Source: Halococcaceae archaeon (GTDB lineage: Archaea; Halobacteriota; Halobacteria; Halobacteriales; Halalkalicoccaceae). Taken from it: a stretch of 6,708 bases of DNA. The stretch lies in contig SKXI01000283.1 in NCBI GenBank assembly GCA_007128515.1, forward strand, positions 1 to 6,708. The letters are read 5' to 3'. The position numbers and the translations under genes are program-made. Positions 1 through 5,585 of this stretch are shown here, one piece after another. The notes under the pieces were generated by a model. That model was given only the letters and a program-made list of their open reading frames with translations. It did not search any database and was not told where the DNA came from. The first letter of the stretch is position 1. Each line of letters begins with the position of its first letter.

Positions 1-898
1 ACATCGCCTCGCTCGCGAGTTCGGAGAGCGACTCCTCGTTCCGTCGATCGGCCGCGATCAGGTCGGGGAGCTCGACGATCCCCTCGATCTCGTCGAGGCG
101 CTCTTTGTACACCGGAATCCGGTCTCTGCCCTCCTCGACACAGCGGTCGATCGCCTCGCTCACGCTCGCCTCGGTAGGAATCGCGACGATCTCGAGTCGC
201 GGCACCATGATCTCCTTCGCGATCCGGTTCCGGAACTGGAAGACCCCCCGGAGCATCTCGCGTTCGTCCTCCTCGATGATCCCCTCGCGCTCGCCCGTGT
301 CGATCATCTGCTGGATCTCGTCGCGGGTGACGTAGGGGCTCTCGAGTTCACCGGTGCTCCCGGTGAGGCGGTTGACCAGACGGGTGAGCCGGTCGAAGAC
401 GACGACCAGCGGGTACATCACGTACTCCGAGAGCTTGAGCGGGCGGGCGATCCGCCGCGCCCACGACTCGGTGTGCTCGACGGCGTAGGACTTCGGCGCG
501 CTCTCGCCGAACAGCAGGACGAGCGCGGTGATACCGAACGTCGCGACGAGCACCGACTGCGCCGGCGGGAGGTGGATCGCGAGCACGGTCGTCGCGATCG
601 AGGACATCGCGATGTTGACGACGTTGTTGCCGACGAGGATGGTGACGAGCAGGCGGTGCGGGTCGGACTTCAGCGCCTGGACGAGCTCCGCGCCCGGAAG
701 CCCCTCCGCGACCATCGCGTCGACCTTGTGGTCGCCGAGCGAGAACATCGCGATCTCCGAGGAGGAGAAAAAGCCCGACAGCGCGATCAGCACCACCACC
801 GCGACCGAGCCGGCGATCGTGATCGTCTCTTCGGTGATCTCGAAGCCGAAGACGGCCGTGGCTGCTATCCCGAGCGCGAGATCCGACGTGAGCGTCAT
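1..898 (-). CDS. CNNM/CorC-HlyC family membrane protein (DUF21 plus CBS domain), C-terminus off the window
   Basis: The frame is open from the ATG at 898 down to base 1, giving 299 residues with no stop, so the 3' part lies outside the window. Residues about 26-45 form a membrane segment followed by SGFFSSSEIAMFSL (41-54), the DUF21/CNNM signature. Further hydrophobic segments follow near 83-108 and 115-131, then FGESAPKSYAVE (130-141), also typical. After a short linker comes YVTRDEIQQMID (189-200) and the cytosolic start of a CBS domain, EIMVPRLEIVAIPTEA (229-244) to RIPVYKERLDEIEGIV (260-275). Family members are usually about 430-460 aa, so the second CBS repeat and CorC/HlyC C-terminal domain should lie to the left. 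The family includes Mg2+ (or other divalent cation) transporters and proteins loosely called hemolysins; which ion this one handles cannot be read. It is divergent from the cobamide operon and has no visible functional link to it. The start has no ribosome-binding site and is probably leaderless. Confidence 0.9.
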   Translation of the reverse strand, partial: MTLTSDLALGIAATAVFGFEITEETITIAGSVAVVVLIALSGFFSSSEIAMFSLGDHKVDAMVAEGLPGAELVQALKSDPHRLLVTILVGNNVVNIAMSSIATTVLAIHLPPAQSVLVATFGITALVLLFGESAPKSYAVEHTESWARRIARPLKLSEYVMYPLVVVFDRLTRLVNRLTGSTGELESPYVTRDEIQQMIDTGEREGIIEEDEREMLRGVFQFRNRIAKEIMVPRLEIVAIPTEASVSEAIDRCVEEGRDRIPVYKERLDEIEGIVELPDLIAADRRNEESLSELASEAM

Positions 899-921
899 TC
901 TCGAACGGTACTCGGCCCCGG

Positions 922-935
922 GACTAACCCTTTCC
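922..935 (-). promoter_or_regulatory. Probable BRE/TATA-type promoter of the CNNM/CorC gene
   Basis: Read on the minus strand this stretch is GGAAAGGGTTAGTC: a purine-rich GAAA (BRE-like) followed by GGTTAG. The TTA lies 27 bases upstream of the ATG at 898. That is the spacing expected for a haloarchaeal leaderless transcript, and no ribosome-binding site precedes the ATG. This is inference from motif and spacing only. Confidence 0.4.
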
Positions 936-977
936 GTGATCGATGGCTTCTTGCCCGGCTTCGACGCACCATCCGGC

Positions 978-1604
978 GTGGCAGTCACGTTCGACCTCTT
1001 CGGCACGCTCGTCTCCGTCGATCGCACGACGGATCCGACGCGGGCGATCGCGTCGGAACTCCGTGCGCGCGACGTTTCGGTCCCGGACGACTGGGAACGA
1101 GCCTTCGGCGAAGCCCACGTCGACGCGCCCGAGGGTGCGGAGGTCCCGTTGCCGGCGCACGTCGCTGCGGCGCTCCGCTCTCGCGGCGTCGACGTCCGGG
1201 AAAACGCCGCGCGACGGGCGGTCGTCGCCGCGTTCGATCCGGACGTAGGGACGCGAGACGGCGCGCAGGCGGCGGTCGGGGCCGCCGCCGAGATCGGACC
1301 CGTCGGGCTGCTCTCGGACTGTTCGGTTCCGGAGCTCGTCGCCCGGACCCTGGTCCGATCGGAGCTCGACCGCGACGCGTTCGACGCCGTCGTCACGAGC
1401 GTCGGCTGCGGGTGGCGAAAACCCCACCCCGAGGCGTTCAGCTCCGTCGCGGAGGCGCTCGGCTGTGAGGTGGCCGACCTGGTTCACGTCGGCGACTCCG
1501 AACGCGCCGACGGCGGGATCGAGGCCTGTGGCGGTCGGTTCCTCTCCATCGAGGACCACCCCCTTCCCGAGCTCCCCGACCTGCTCGTCCGGGAGGTCCC
1601 GTAG
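978..1604 (+). CDS. HAD-superfamily hydrolase at the head of the cobamide operon (candidate missing phosphatase)
   Basis: With the GTG at 978 the protein is 208 aa. HAD motif I is FDLFGTL at 5-11 with Asp6 as nucleophile. Motif II is LLSDCS at 111-116 (Ser113). Motif III is WRKPHPEAF at 146-154 (Lys148). Motif IV is HVGDSERAD at 170-178 (Asp173, Asp178). The stretch between motifs I and II fits a small helical cap, as in the HAD-IA group. The second Asp of the usual phosphatase DxDGT is Phe here, the form seen in DxYGT/DxFGT subfamilies. The stop overlaps the cbiB start by one base, which argues for a role in cobamide synthesis. My inference is dephosphorylation of adenosylcobalamin-5'-phosphate or alpha-ribazole-5'-phosphate, since no CobC or CobZ is seen. 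In-frame GTG at 936 and TTG at 951 are alternative starts; I chose 978 because related proteins start just before the motif I strand. The frame is open further upstream only because it is antisense to the CNNM gene. Confidence 0.85.
   Translation: MAVTFDLFGTLVSVDRTTDPTRAIASELRARDVSVPDDWERAFGEAHVDAPEGAEVPLPAHVAAALRSRGVDVRENAARRAVVAAFDPDVGTRDGAQAAVGAAAEIGPVGLLSDCSVPELVARTLVRSELDRDAFDAVVTSVGCGWRKPHPEAFSSVAEALGCEVADLVHVGDSERADGGIEACGGRFLSIEDHPLPELPDLLVREVP
1591..1597 (+). promoter_or_regulatory. Ribosome-binding site for cbiB
   Basis: GGGAGGT lies inside the last codons of the HAD gene, six bases before the GTG at 1604. It complements the archaeal 16S 3' end (anti-SD CACCUCC). It supports the GTG start that overlaps the HAD stop and suggests translational coupling. 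Confidence 0.6.
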
Positions 1605-2506
1605 TGCCGGCGTGGGCGAGTCTCGCCGTCCTCCTCGCCCTCGTCCTGGAGTGGACGCTCCGCGAGCCCCCCGAACGACTCCATCCCGTCTCCCTGTTCG
1701 GTCGACTCGTGACTCCCTTCGACCGGGAGTGGCGGTACGAGAGCGCGAGCGGACTGCTCGTCGCGCTCTCGCTCCCGGCTCTCGCCGGCGGCGTCGCGTA
1801 CATCTCCGTCGCGCTCGGGGCCACCCTCCACGCCGCTTTCGGGACGCTCGTCGCGGGCCTGGTCCTGTTCTCCGCGAGCAGCCTTCGGATGCTCACCGAT
1901 GCGGCGAGCACCGTGATAGAGGAGAGTGCGAGCGAGCCGGAGACCGCCCGCGAAGCGCTGGTCGCGCTGGTCGGGCGGGACAGGCGAGAGCTCTCGCCCG
2001 GGGAGATGCGGAGCGCCGCGGTCGAGAGTAGCGCCGAGAACCTCGCGGACGGACTGGTCGCACCCCTGCTCGCGTTCGGGCTGGCCGCGAACGTCTCGCT
2101 CCCGTTCGCGGCGGCCGCCGCCACGTGGGTGAAGGCGGTGAACACGCTCGACTCGATGCTTGGCTACCCCGAGAAGTCCCACGGAACGGCGAGCGCACGG
2201 CTCGACGACCTCGTCATGTTCGTCCCCGCACGGCTCGCGGCGGCGCTCATAGCCGTCACTGCTCGTTCGCCCGATCCGCTACTGACCGCCCGCCGGTGGG
2301 CCGACGAACCGGCCTCGCCGAACTCCGGCTGGCCGATGGGGACGCTCGCCGGCGCGCTCACCGTCAGACTGGAGAAGCCGGGCGCCTACACGCTCAACCC
2401 GGTCGCTGACCTTCCGAGCGTGGAGGACGCACGGGGAGGGGTACGACTCGTCACGGTCGCCGGTCTGCTGACCTACTTGCTCGCGGGGGTGCTCGCGTGG
2501 GGCTAA
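1604..2506 (+). CDS. cbiB: Adenosylcobinamide-phosphate synthase CbiB (membrane)
   Basis: CbiB joins adenosylcobyric acid to (R)-1-amino-2-propanol O-2-phosphate, giving adenosylcobinamide phosphate. The protein is 300 aa, normal for the family. Signature blocks in order are RLHPVSLFG (25-33), LVGRD (122-126), ESSAENLADGLVAPLL (141-156), KAVNTLDSMLGY (177-188), ASARLDDLVMF (196-206), NSGWPMGTLAGAL (240-252) and RLEKPGAYTLN (255-265). Hydrophobic segments near 3-17, 51-72, 78-92, 150-173, 203-219 and 283-299 fit an integral membrane enzyme. The start is the GTG sharing its G with the HAD stop codon and preceded by a good ribosome-binding site. The 3' end overlaps cobS by 10 nt. The substrates are supplied by CbiZ and CobD further down the same run, and the product goes to CobY. 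Function is called from strong family motifs; the assignment is secure. Confidence 0.96.
   Translation: MPAWASLAVLLALVLEWTLREPPERLHPVSLFGRLVTPFDREWRYESASGLLVALSLPALAGGVAYISVALGATLHAAFGTLVAGLVLFSASSLRMLTDAASTVIEESASEPETAREALVALVGRDRRELSPGEMRSAAVESSAENLADGLVAPLLAFGLAANVSLPFAAAAATWVKAVNTLDSMLGYPEKSHGTASARLDDLVMFVPARLAAALIAVTARSPDPLLTARRWADEPASPNSGWPMGTLAGALTVRLEKPGAYTLNPVADLPSVEDARGGVRLVTVAGLLTYLLAGVLAWG
2485..2491 (+). promoter_or_regulatory. Ribosome-binding site for cobS
   Basis: GGGGGTG lies within the cbiB 3' end, five bases before the GTG at 2497. It is a one-mismatch version of GGAGGTG and supports the overlapping GTG start. Confidence 0.4.
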
Positions 2507-3246
2507 GTGAGGGCGTGAATGCGCTCCGGGGGGCACTCGGCTTCCTCACCAGGGTATCGGTGGGCCACGACGACGCCGACTGGGAGGCGTTCCGGGAGAC
2601 GCCCGCGGCGTTCGTTGCCGTGGGCTACCTCGTCGGCGCGCTGCTCTCGCTCTCGCTGTTCGTTCCCGGACGGGAAGCGACCGCGGTCGCCCTTGTCCTC
2701 TCCATTCCCCTCGTCTGCGGTATCAACCACGTCGACGGCCTCGCGGACTGGGCGGACGCCGCCGTCGTCCACGGTGATCGGGAGCGCCGGCGCGAGGTGC
2801 TGACGGACACGACGACGGGTGTCGGCGCGCTGGTCGCCGTCTCGCTCGTCGTCTCCGGTCTCGCGCTCGCGGGGCTCGCACTCGCCACCCTCCCGCTCGT
2901 CGTCGCCATCGGCATCGTGATCGCAGCGGAGGTCGGTGCGAAACTCGCGATGGCGCTCGTCGTCTGTCTCGGGGACGCCGCCCACGAGGGGTTCGGCTCG
3001 TCGTTCACCGAGCGGAGCGAACGGGGGGACGCGCTCGCTCCGCTCGCCACCTCCCTGCCGGTGCTCGCCCTCGCGCCGGTCGCGGGGGTCGCCGCCCTCC
3101 TCGCCGCCGGTGGCCTCGCGTTCGCCGCGCTCTCGTGGTCCGATCGTCACCTGGGTGGCGTCTCCGGCGACGTGATCGGCGCGACGAACGAACTCGCACG
3201 GCTGGTCGCCCTTCACGCGGGGGTGATCGCGTGGACGCTCTGGTGA
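2497..3246 (+). CDS. cobS: Adenosylcobinamide-GDP ribazoletransferase (cobalamin synthase) CobS
   Basis: CobS condenses adenosylcobinamide-GDP with alpha-ribazole or its 5'-phosphate, giving adenosylcobalamin or its 5'-phosphate, at the membrane. The protein is 249 aa, normal for the family. Visible marks are FLTR (16-19), the acidic metal-binding block NHVDGLADWADA (77-88), RREVLTDTTTGVGAL (98-112, equivalent of the usual R..vMkDs.vG.yG) and GGVSGDVIGATNELARL (220-236). At least five strongly hydrophobic segments lie between about 38 and 247, as expected for a polytopic protein. The GTG start overlaps cbiB by 10 nt, and the 3' end overlaps cobY by 16 nt. The canonical MKDS reads LTDT here, which keeps the Asp. 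Other haloarchaeal CobS may share this, but I could not compare. Confidence 0.95.
   Translation: MGLSEGVNALRGALGFLTRVSVGHDDADWEAFRETPAAFVAVGYLVGALLSLSLFVPGREATAVALVLSIPLVCGINHVDGLADWADAAVVHGDRERRREVLTDTTTGVGALVAVSLVVSGLALAGLALATLPLVVAIGIVIAAEVGAKLAMALVVCLGDAAHEGFGSSFTERSERGDALAPLATSLPVLALAPVAGVAALLAAGGLAFAALSWSDRHLGGVSGDVIGATNELARLVALHAGVIAWTLW
3219..3228 (+). promoter_or_regulatory. Ribosome-binding site for cobY
   Basis: GGGGGTGATC matches the ideal archaeal site GGAGGTGATC at nine of ten positions. It sits inside the cobS 3' end just before the GTG at 3231, fixing that start over longer upstream readings of the same frame. Confidence 0.6.
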
Positions 3247-3824
3247 TCTGTGGGGGAGAGGGCACACGCCTCGGCGGCGAGGTGGAGAAGCCGCTCGTCG
3301 AGGTCGACGGCCGGGCGATGGTCGATCGAGTGCTCGACGCGCTCGCAGCGAGTTCGGTCGGTCGCGTTCACGCGGTCGTCTCGCCGAACGCGCCGGCGAC
3401 GCACGAACACGTCAGGGATCGAGTTCGGACGATCGAGACGCCCGGCGCGGGCTACGTCGCGGACCTCGGCGTCGCGCTGGATCGGGTCCCGACCCCCGTC
3501 CTCACCGTCGCGGCCGACCTCCCGTTGCTCGATCCCGACGCGATCGAACGCGTCCTCGGCGAACACGGGACGGGATCGCTGGCGGTCTACGTTCCCGTCG
3601 AGAGAAAGCGCGCGCTCGGGGTGAGCGTCGATTCGATCCAGGGGATCGACGGGCGGGACGTCGCTCCGACGGGGGTGAACGTCGTGAGCACCGGCGAGGA
3701 GCGCTCGACGGTCGTCGACGACGCGCGGCTGGCGGTGAACGTGAACCGCCCGGGCGACCTGGCCGTCGCGGAACGGCTCTCGTCGGGTGGGTACCGGGGG
3801 AACGGTTCTTACCCTGGAGTGTGA
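3231..3824 (+). CDS. cobY: GTP:adenosylcobinamide-phosphate guanylyltransferase CobY
   Basis: CobY transfers GMP from GTP to adenosylcobinamide phosphate, giving adenosylcobinamide-GDP for CobS. It is the archaeal replacement for bacterial CobU and lacks its kinase activity. The protein is 197 aa, close to the methanogen enzyme. The N-terminus MDALVICGGEGTRLGG (1-16) is the nucleotidyltransferase glycine-rich loop, with EKPLVEVDGR (19-28) completing it. AADLPLL (94-100) is the acidic metal-binding strand. APTGVNVVS (145-153) and VDDARLAVNVNRPGDLAVAE (162-181) match the C-terminal pattern of CobY. The frame is open back to 3135, but the GTG at 3231 gives the correct family N-terminus and has a strong ribosome-binding site; the overlap with cobS is 16 nt. 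The last 14 residues, SSGGYRGNGSYPGV, look like a loose tail beyond the usual end and coincide with a possible cobD promoter. Confidence 0.95.
   Translation: MDALVICGGEGTRLGGEVEKPLVEVDGRAMVDRVLDALAASSVGRVHAVVSPNAPATHEHVRDRVRTIETPGAGYVADLGVALDRVPTPVLTVAADLPLLDPDAIERVLGEHGTGSLAVYVPVERKRALGVSVDSIQGIDGRDVAPTGVNVVSTGEERSTVVDDARLAVNVNRPGDLAVAERLSSGGYRGNGSYPGV
3800..3814 (+). promoter_or_regulatory. Possible internal promoter for cobD-cbiZ-btuR
   Basis: GAACGGTTCTTACCC at the 3' end of cobY combines a purine-rich BRE-like element with an AT-richer TTCTTA whose centre lies about 25 bases before the cobD ATG. That spacing fits a leaderless haloarchaeal transcript. cobD is one of only two operon genes with an ATG start and no overlap with the gene before it. 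An imperfect ribosome-binding site (GTGAT, 3821-3825) is also present, so cobD could be read from either transcript. Motif-based inference. Confidence 0.35.
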
Positions 3825-3833
3825 TACCCCGCC

Positions 3834-4844
3834 ATGGATCGCGACGCGGCGCGGCGCGTCGAGCGAGTCCCGCACGGGGGTGGGGTGGACTCGGAGCTGG
3901 TCGACTTCAGCGCGAGCGTCAACCCCGAGACGCCGCCGGGCGTCACCGCCGTCTACGACGGGGCGCTCGCCGTCTCGAGACGGTATCACGCCGACGACTA
4001 CACCGAGTTCCGGATCGCCGCGGGCGAGTACGTCGGCTGCGAACCGGCCTCGGTGATCCCCACTGCTGGCGGCCTCGAGGGCATCCGGCTCGCGCTCTCG
4101 ATCCACGTCGATCGGGGCGATCGGGTGCTCGTCCCCTTCCCGAGCTTCGGGGAGTACGCCCGCGAGGTCAGGTTACAGGGAGCGGAGCCCGAGTTCGTCC
4201 CGGTCGAGGAGCTCCTCGACACCGATCCCGGAGGGTACGCAATGGCGATCGTCTGCAACCCGAACAACCCCACGGGACTCGCGTTCGACGCGGACGACCT
4301 CACCTGGTTCCTCGATCGCTGCCGGGCGGCCGGGACCGTCCTCCTCGCCGACGAAGCCTTCCTCGGGTTCACCGACCGACCCTCGATGGCCGGCCTGGAC
4401 GGGGTCGTCGTGATCCGTTCGCTCACGAAGCTGTTCGGGCTGCCGGGACTCAGAGCGGGCTTCGCCGTCGCGACCGGCGGTCTCTACGAGCCGATGGAGC
4501 GTGGCCGCCTGGCATGGAACCTCTCGACGCCCGCCGAGGCGGTCGGGACGCACTGTCTCGACGCCCGAGGGTTCGTCGAGGAGACCAGAGAGCGGGTCGC
4601 GAGCGAACGAGCGCGGATGGCGGGGGCGCTCTCCGGGCGCTACGAGGTTCACCCGTCCGACGCGCCGTTCCTCCTGCTCGACGTCGGTGACCGCCCGGTC
4701 GACGGGGTGGTCGAGACCGCCCGCGACGGCGGGATCGCGATCCGCGACGCGCGGAGTTTCAGGGGCCTCGACTCGCACGTCCGAATCGCGGTCCGGACGC
4801 CCGCACAGAACGACCGGCTGCTCGAGGTGCTCTCGCTTGTTTGA
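3834..4844 (+). CDS. cobD: L-threonine-O-3-phosphate decarboxylase CobD (PLP, aminotransferase fold)
   Basis: This enzyme decarboxylates L-threonine phosphate to (R)-1-amino-2-propanol O-2-phosphate, the arm CbiB attaches to cobyric acid. The protein is 336 aa. It has the CobD-type N-terminus HGG (14-16) and DFSASVNPETPP (24-35). Fold-type I PLP motifs follow: TAGGLEGIRLAL (77-88), PSFGEY (103-108), NPNNPTG (142-148), Asp173 in LLADEAFLGFTD, and SLTKLFGLPGLRAGF (196-210) with Lys199 as the PLP lysine and Arg207. HVRIAVRTPAQN near the C-terminus supplies the carboxylate-binding Arg. Histidinol-phosphate aminotransferase (HisC) is the main alternative by similarity, but the DFSA.VNP..PP block and the location between cobY and cbiZ favour CobD. 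There is no C-terminal extension of the kind found in the Methanosarcina kinase/decarboxylase, so threonine phosphate must come from elsewhere. It starts with ATG 9 nt after cobY and overlaps cbiZ by 8 nt. Confidence 0.9.
   Translation: MDRDAARRVERVPHGGGVDSELVDFSASVNPETPPGVTAVYDGALAVSRRYHADDYTEFRIAAGEYVGCEPASVIPTAGGLEGIRLALSIHVDRGDRVLVPFPSFGEYAREVRLQGAEPEFVPVEELLDTDPGGYAMAIVCNPNNPTGLAFDADDLTWFLDRCRAAGTVLLADEAFLGFTDRPSMAGLDGVVVIRSLTKLFGLPGLRAGFAVATGGLYEPMERGRLAWNLSTPAEAVGTHCLDARGFVEETRERVASERARMAGALSGRYEVHPSDAPFLLLDVGDRPVDGVVETARDGGIAIRDARSFRGLDSHVRIAVRTPAQNDRLLEVLSLV
4824..4829 (+). promoter_or_regulatory. Ribosome-binding site deciding the TTG start of cbiZ
   Basis: GAGGTG lies seven bases before the TTG at 4837, inside the cobD 3' end. 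It is an exact match to the core of the archaeal site and favours this TTG over the in-frame GTG at 4864, which has no comparable site. Confidence 0.55.
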
Positions 4845-5565
4845 GGTCGAGACGCGCAGCGGGGTGACGCGGCTCCAGAGGGGGCAGACCCGCTGGCTCT
4901 CGACCGGCTGGAACGGTGGGGAGTCGGTGGGCGAGCGCGCCTACAACGTCACCGTCCCCGAGGGATGGCCCACGGTCGAGATCGACGCGTACCTCGCCGA
5001 CCGCCTCTCCGAGGCCGGGTTCGAGGGCGACGGGCCGGCGCTCCTCACGGGCGTCGACCAGCGACACGCACGGCTCGCCCGGCTCGGTCCGGTCACCGCC
5101 CTCGCCACCGCCGGGCTCTCGAACCCGGCAACGGTACCGCTCGACCCGAAACCGGCCCGTTCGGACGTGGGGGCCCCCGAGGACGGCGACCGACCGCCCG
5201 GGACGGTGAACCTCTTCGTCGGGACGGCTCACGCCTGCGTGGGGGGATCGCTGCCCGGATTGGTCGCGACGGCGGTCGAGGCGAAGACCGCGACCCTCCT
5301 GGCGGAGACGGGCTTCACCGGCACGACGAGCGATGCCCTCGTCGTCGCGTGCGATCCGGACGGTGAGCCGGTCGAGTACGTCGGTAGCGCGACGGGGGTG
5401 GGCACCGCGGTCCGCGCGTGCGTGCGGGAGGCACTGCTCGCGAGCCTCCGGTCGCGCTACGCCGACGGGGGGTACCCGGAGTCCGTCGCCGCGGCCGAGT
5501 ACGGGGTCGAGACGCGCGAACGGGCGGTCGTCGAGAGAGTCCGGGGAACCGAACCGGGCAAGTGA
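4837..5565 (+). CDS. cbiZ: Adenosylcobinamide amidohydrolase CbiZ
   Basis: CbiZ hydrolyses the amide linking the aminopropanol arm to the corrin ring of adenosylcobinamide. This yields adenosylcobyric acid, so salvaged cobinamide can re-enter synthesis at CbiB. With the TTG start the protein is 242 aa. Conserved-looking blocks are RWLSTGWNGG (19-28), AYNVTVPEGW (35-44), LLTGVD (69-74), TAGLSNPA (91-98), PGTVNLFVGT (121-130), TAVEAKTATLLAETG (145-159), TGTTSDALVVACD (161-173) and YVGSATGVGTAV (181-192). The pattern of an internal Glu-Ala-Lys-Thr followed by TGTxSDA is typical of CbiZ. The frame stays open back to 4501, but that part is a shadow of cobD. The TTG start gives MFEVETRSGV, as I recall for haloarchaeal homologues, and it has a good ribosome-binding site; GTG 4864 is the fallback. 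Archaea need CbiZ because CobY, unlike CobU, cannot phosphorylate cobinamide directly. Confidence 0.92.
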   Translation: MFEVETRSGVTRLQRGQTRWLSTGWNGGESVGERAYNVTVPEGWPTVEIDAYLADRLSEAGFEGDGPALLTGVDQRHARLARLGPVTALATAGLSNPATVPLDPKPARSDVGAPEDGDRPPGTVNLFVGTAHACVGGSLPGLVATAVEAKTATLLAETGFTGTTSDALVVACDPDGEPVEYVGSATGVGTAVRACVREALLASLRSRYADGGYPESVAAAEYGVETRERAVVERVRGTEPGK

Positions 5566-5585
5566 GTGGCCCGCGAACGGCCGGT

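Noticed and set aside
528..977. Upstream extension of the HAD reading frame
   Set aside because: The extension lies antisense to the CNNM gene and would place about 150 residues before HAD motif I; a start near 978 gives the usual N-terminus.
899..977. Cobalamin riboswitch upstream of the operon
   Set aside because: The gap is only 79 bases and I see neither a B12-box-like sequence nor a multi-helix fold; a full riboswitch would not fit.
473..1468. Long plus-strand reading of 331 aa, Arg-rich
   Set aside because: It is antisense to the CNNM gene and out of frame with the HAD gene; its low-complexity Arg/Asp composition is typical of a wrong frame in high-GC DNA.
2503..3267. Minus-strand reading of 254 aa opposite cobS
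   Set aside because: Cobalamin synthase is clearly encoded on the plus strand; the antisense product is a highly charged shadow with no recognisable motif.
4501..4836. Upstream extension of the cbiZ frame
   Set aside because: It overlaps cobD in another frame and is rich in Arg/Ser/Thr without motifs; CbiZ similarity begins only after 4837.
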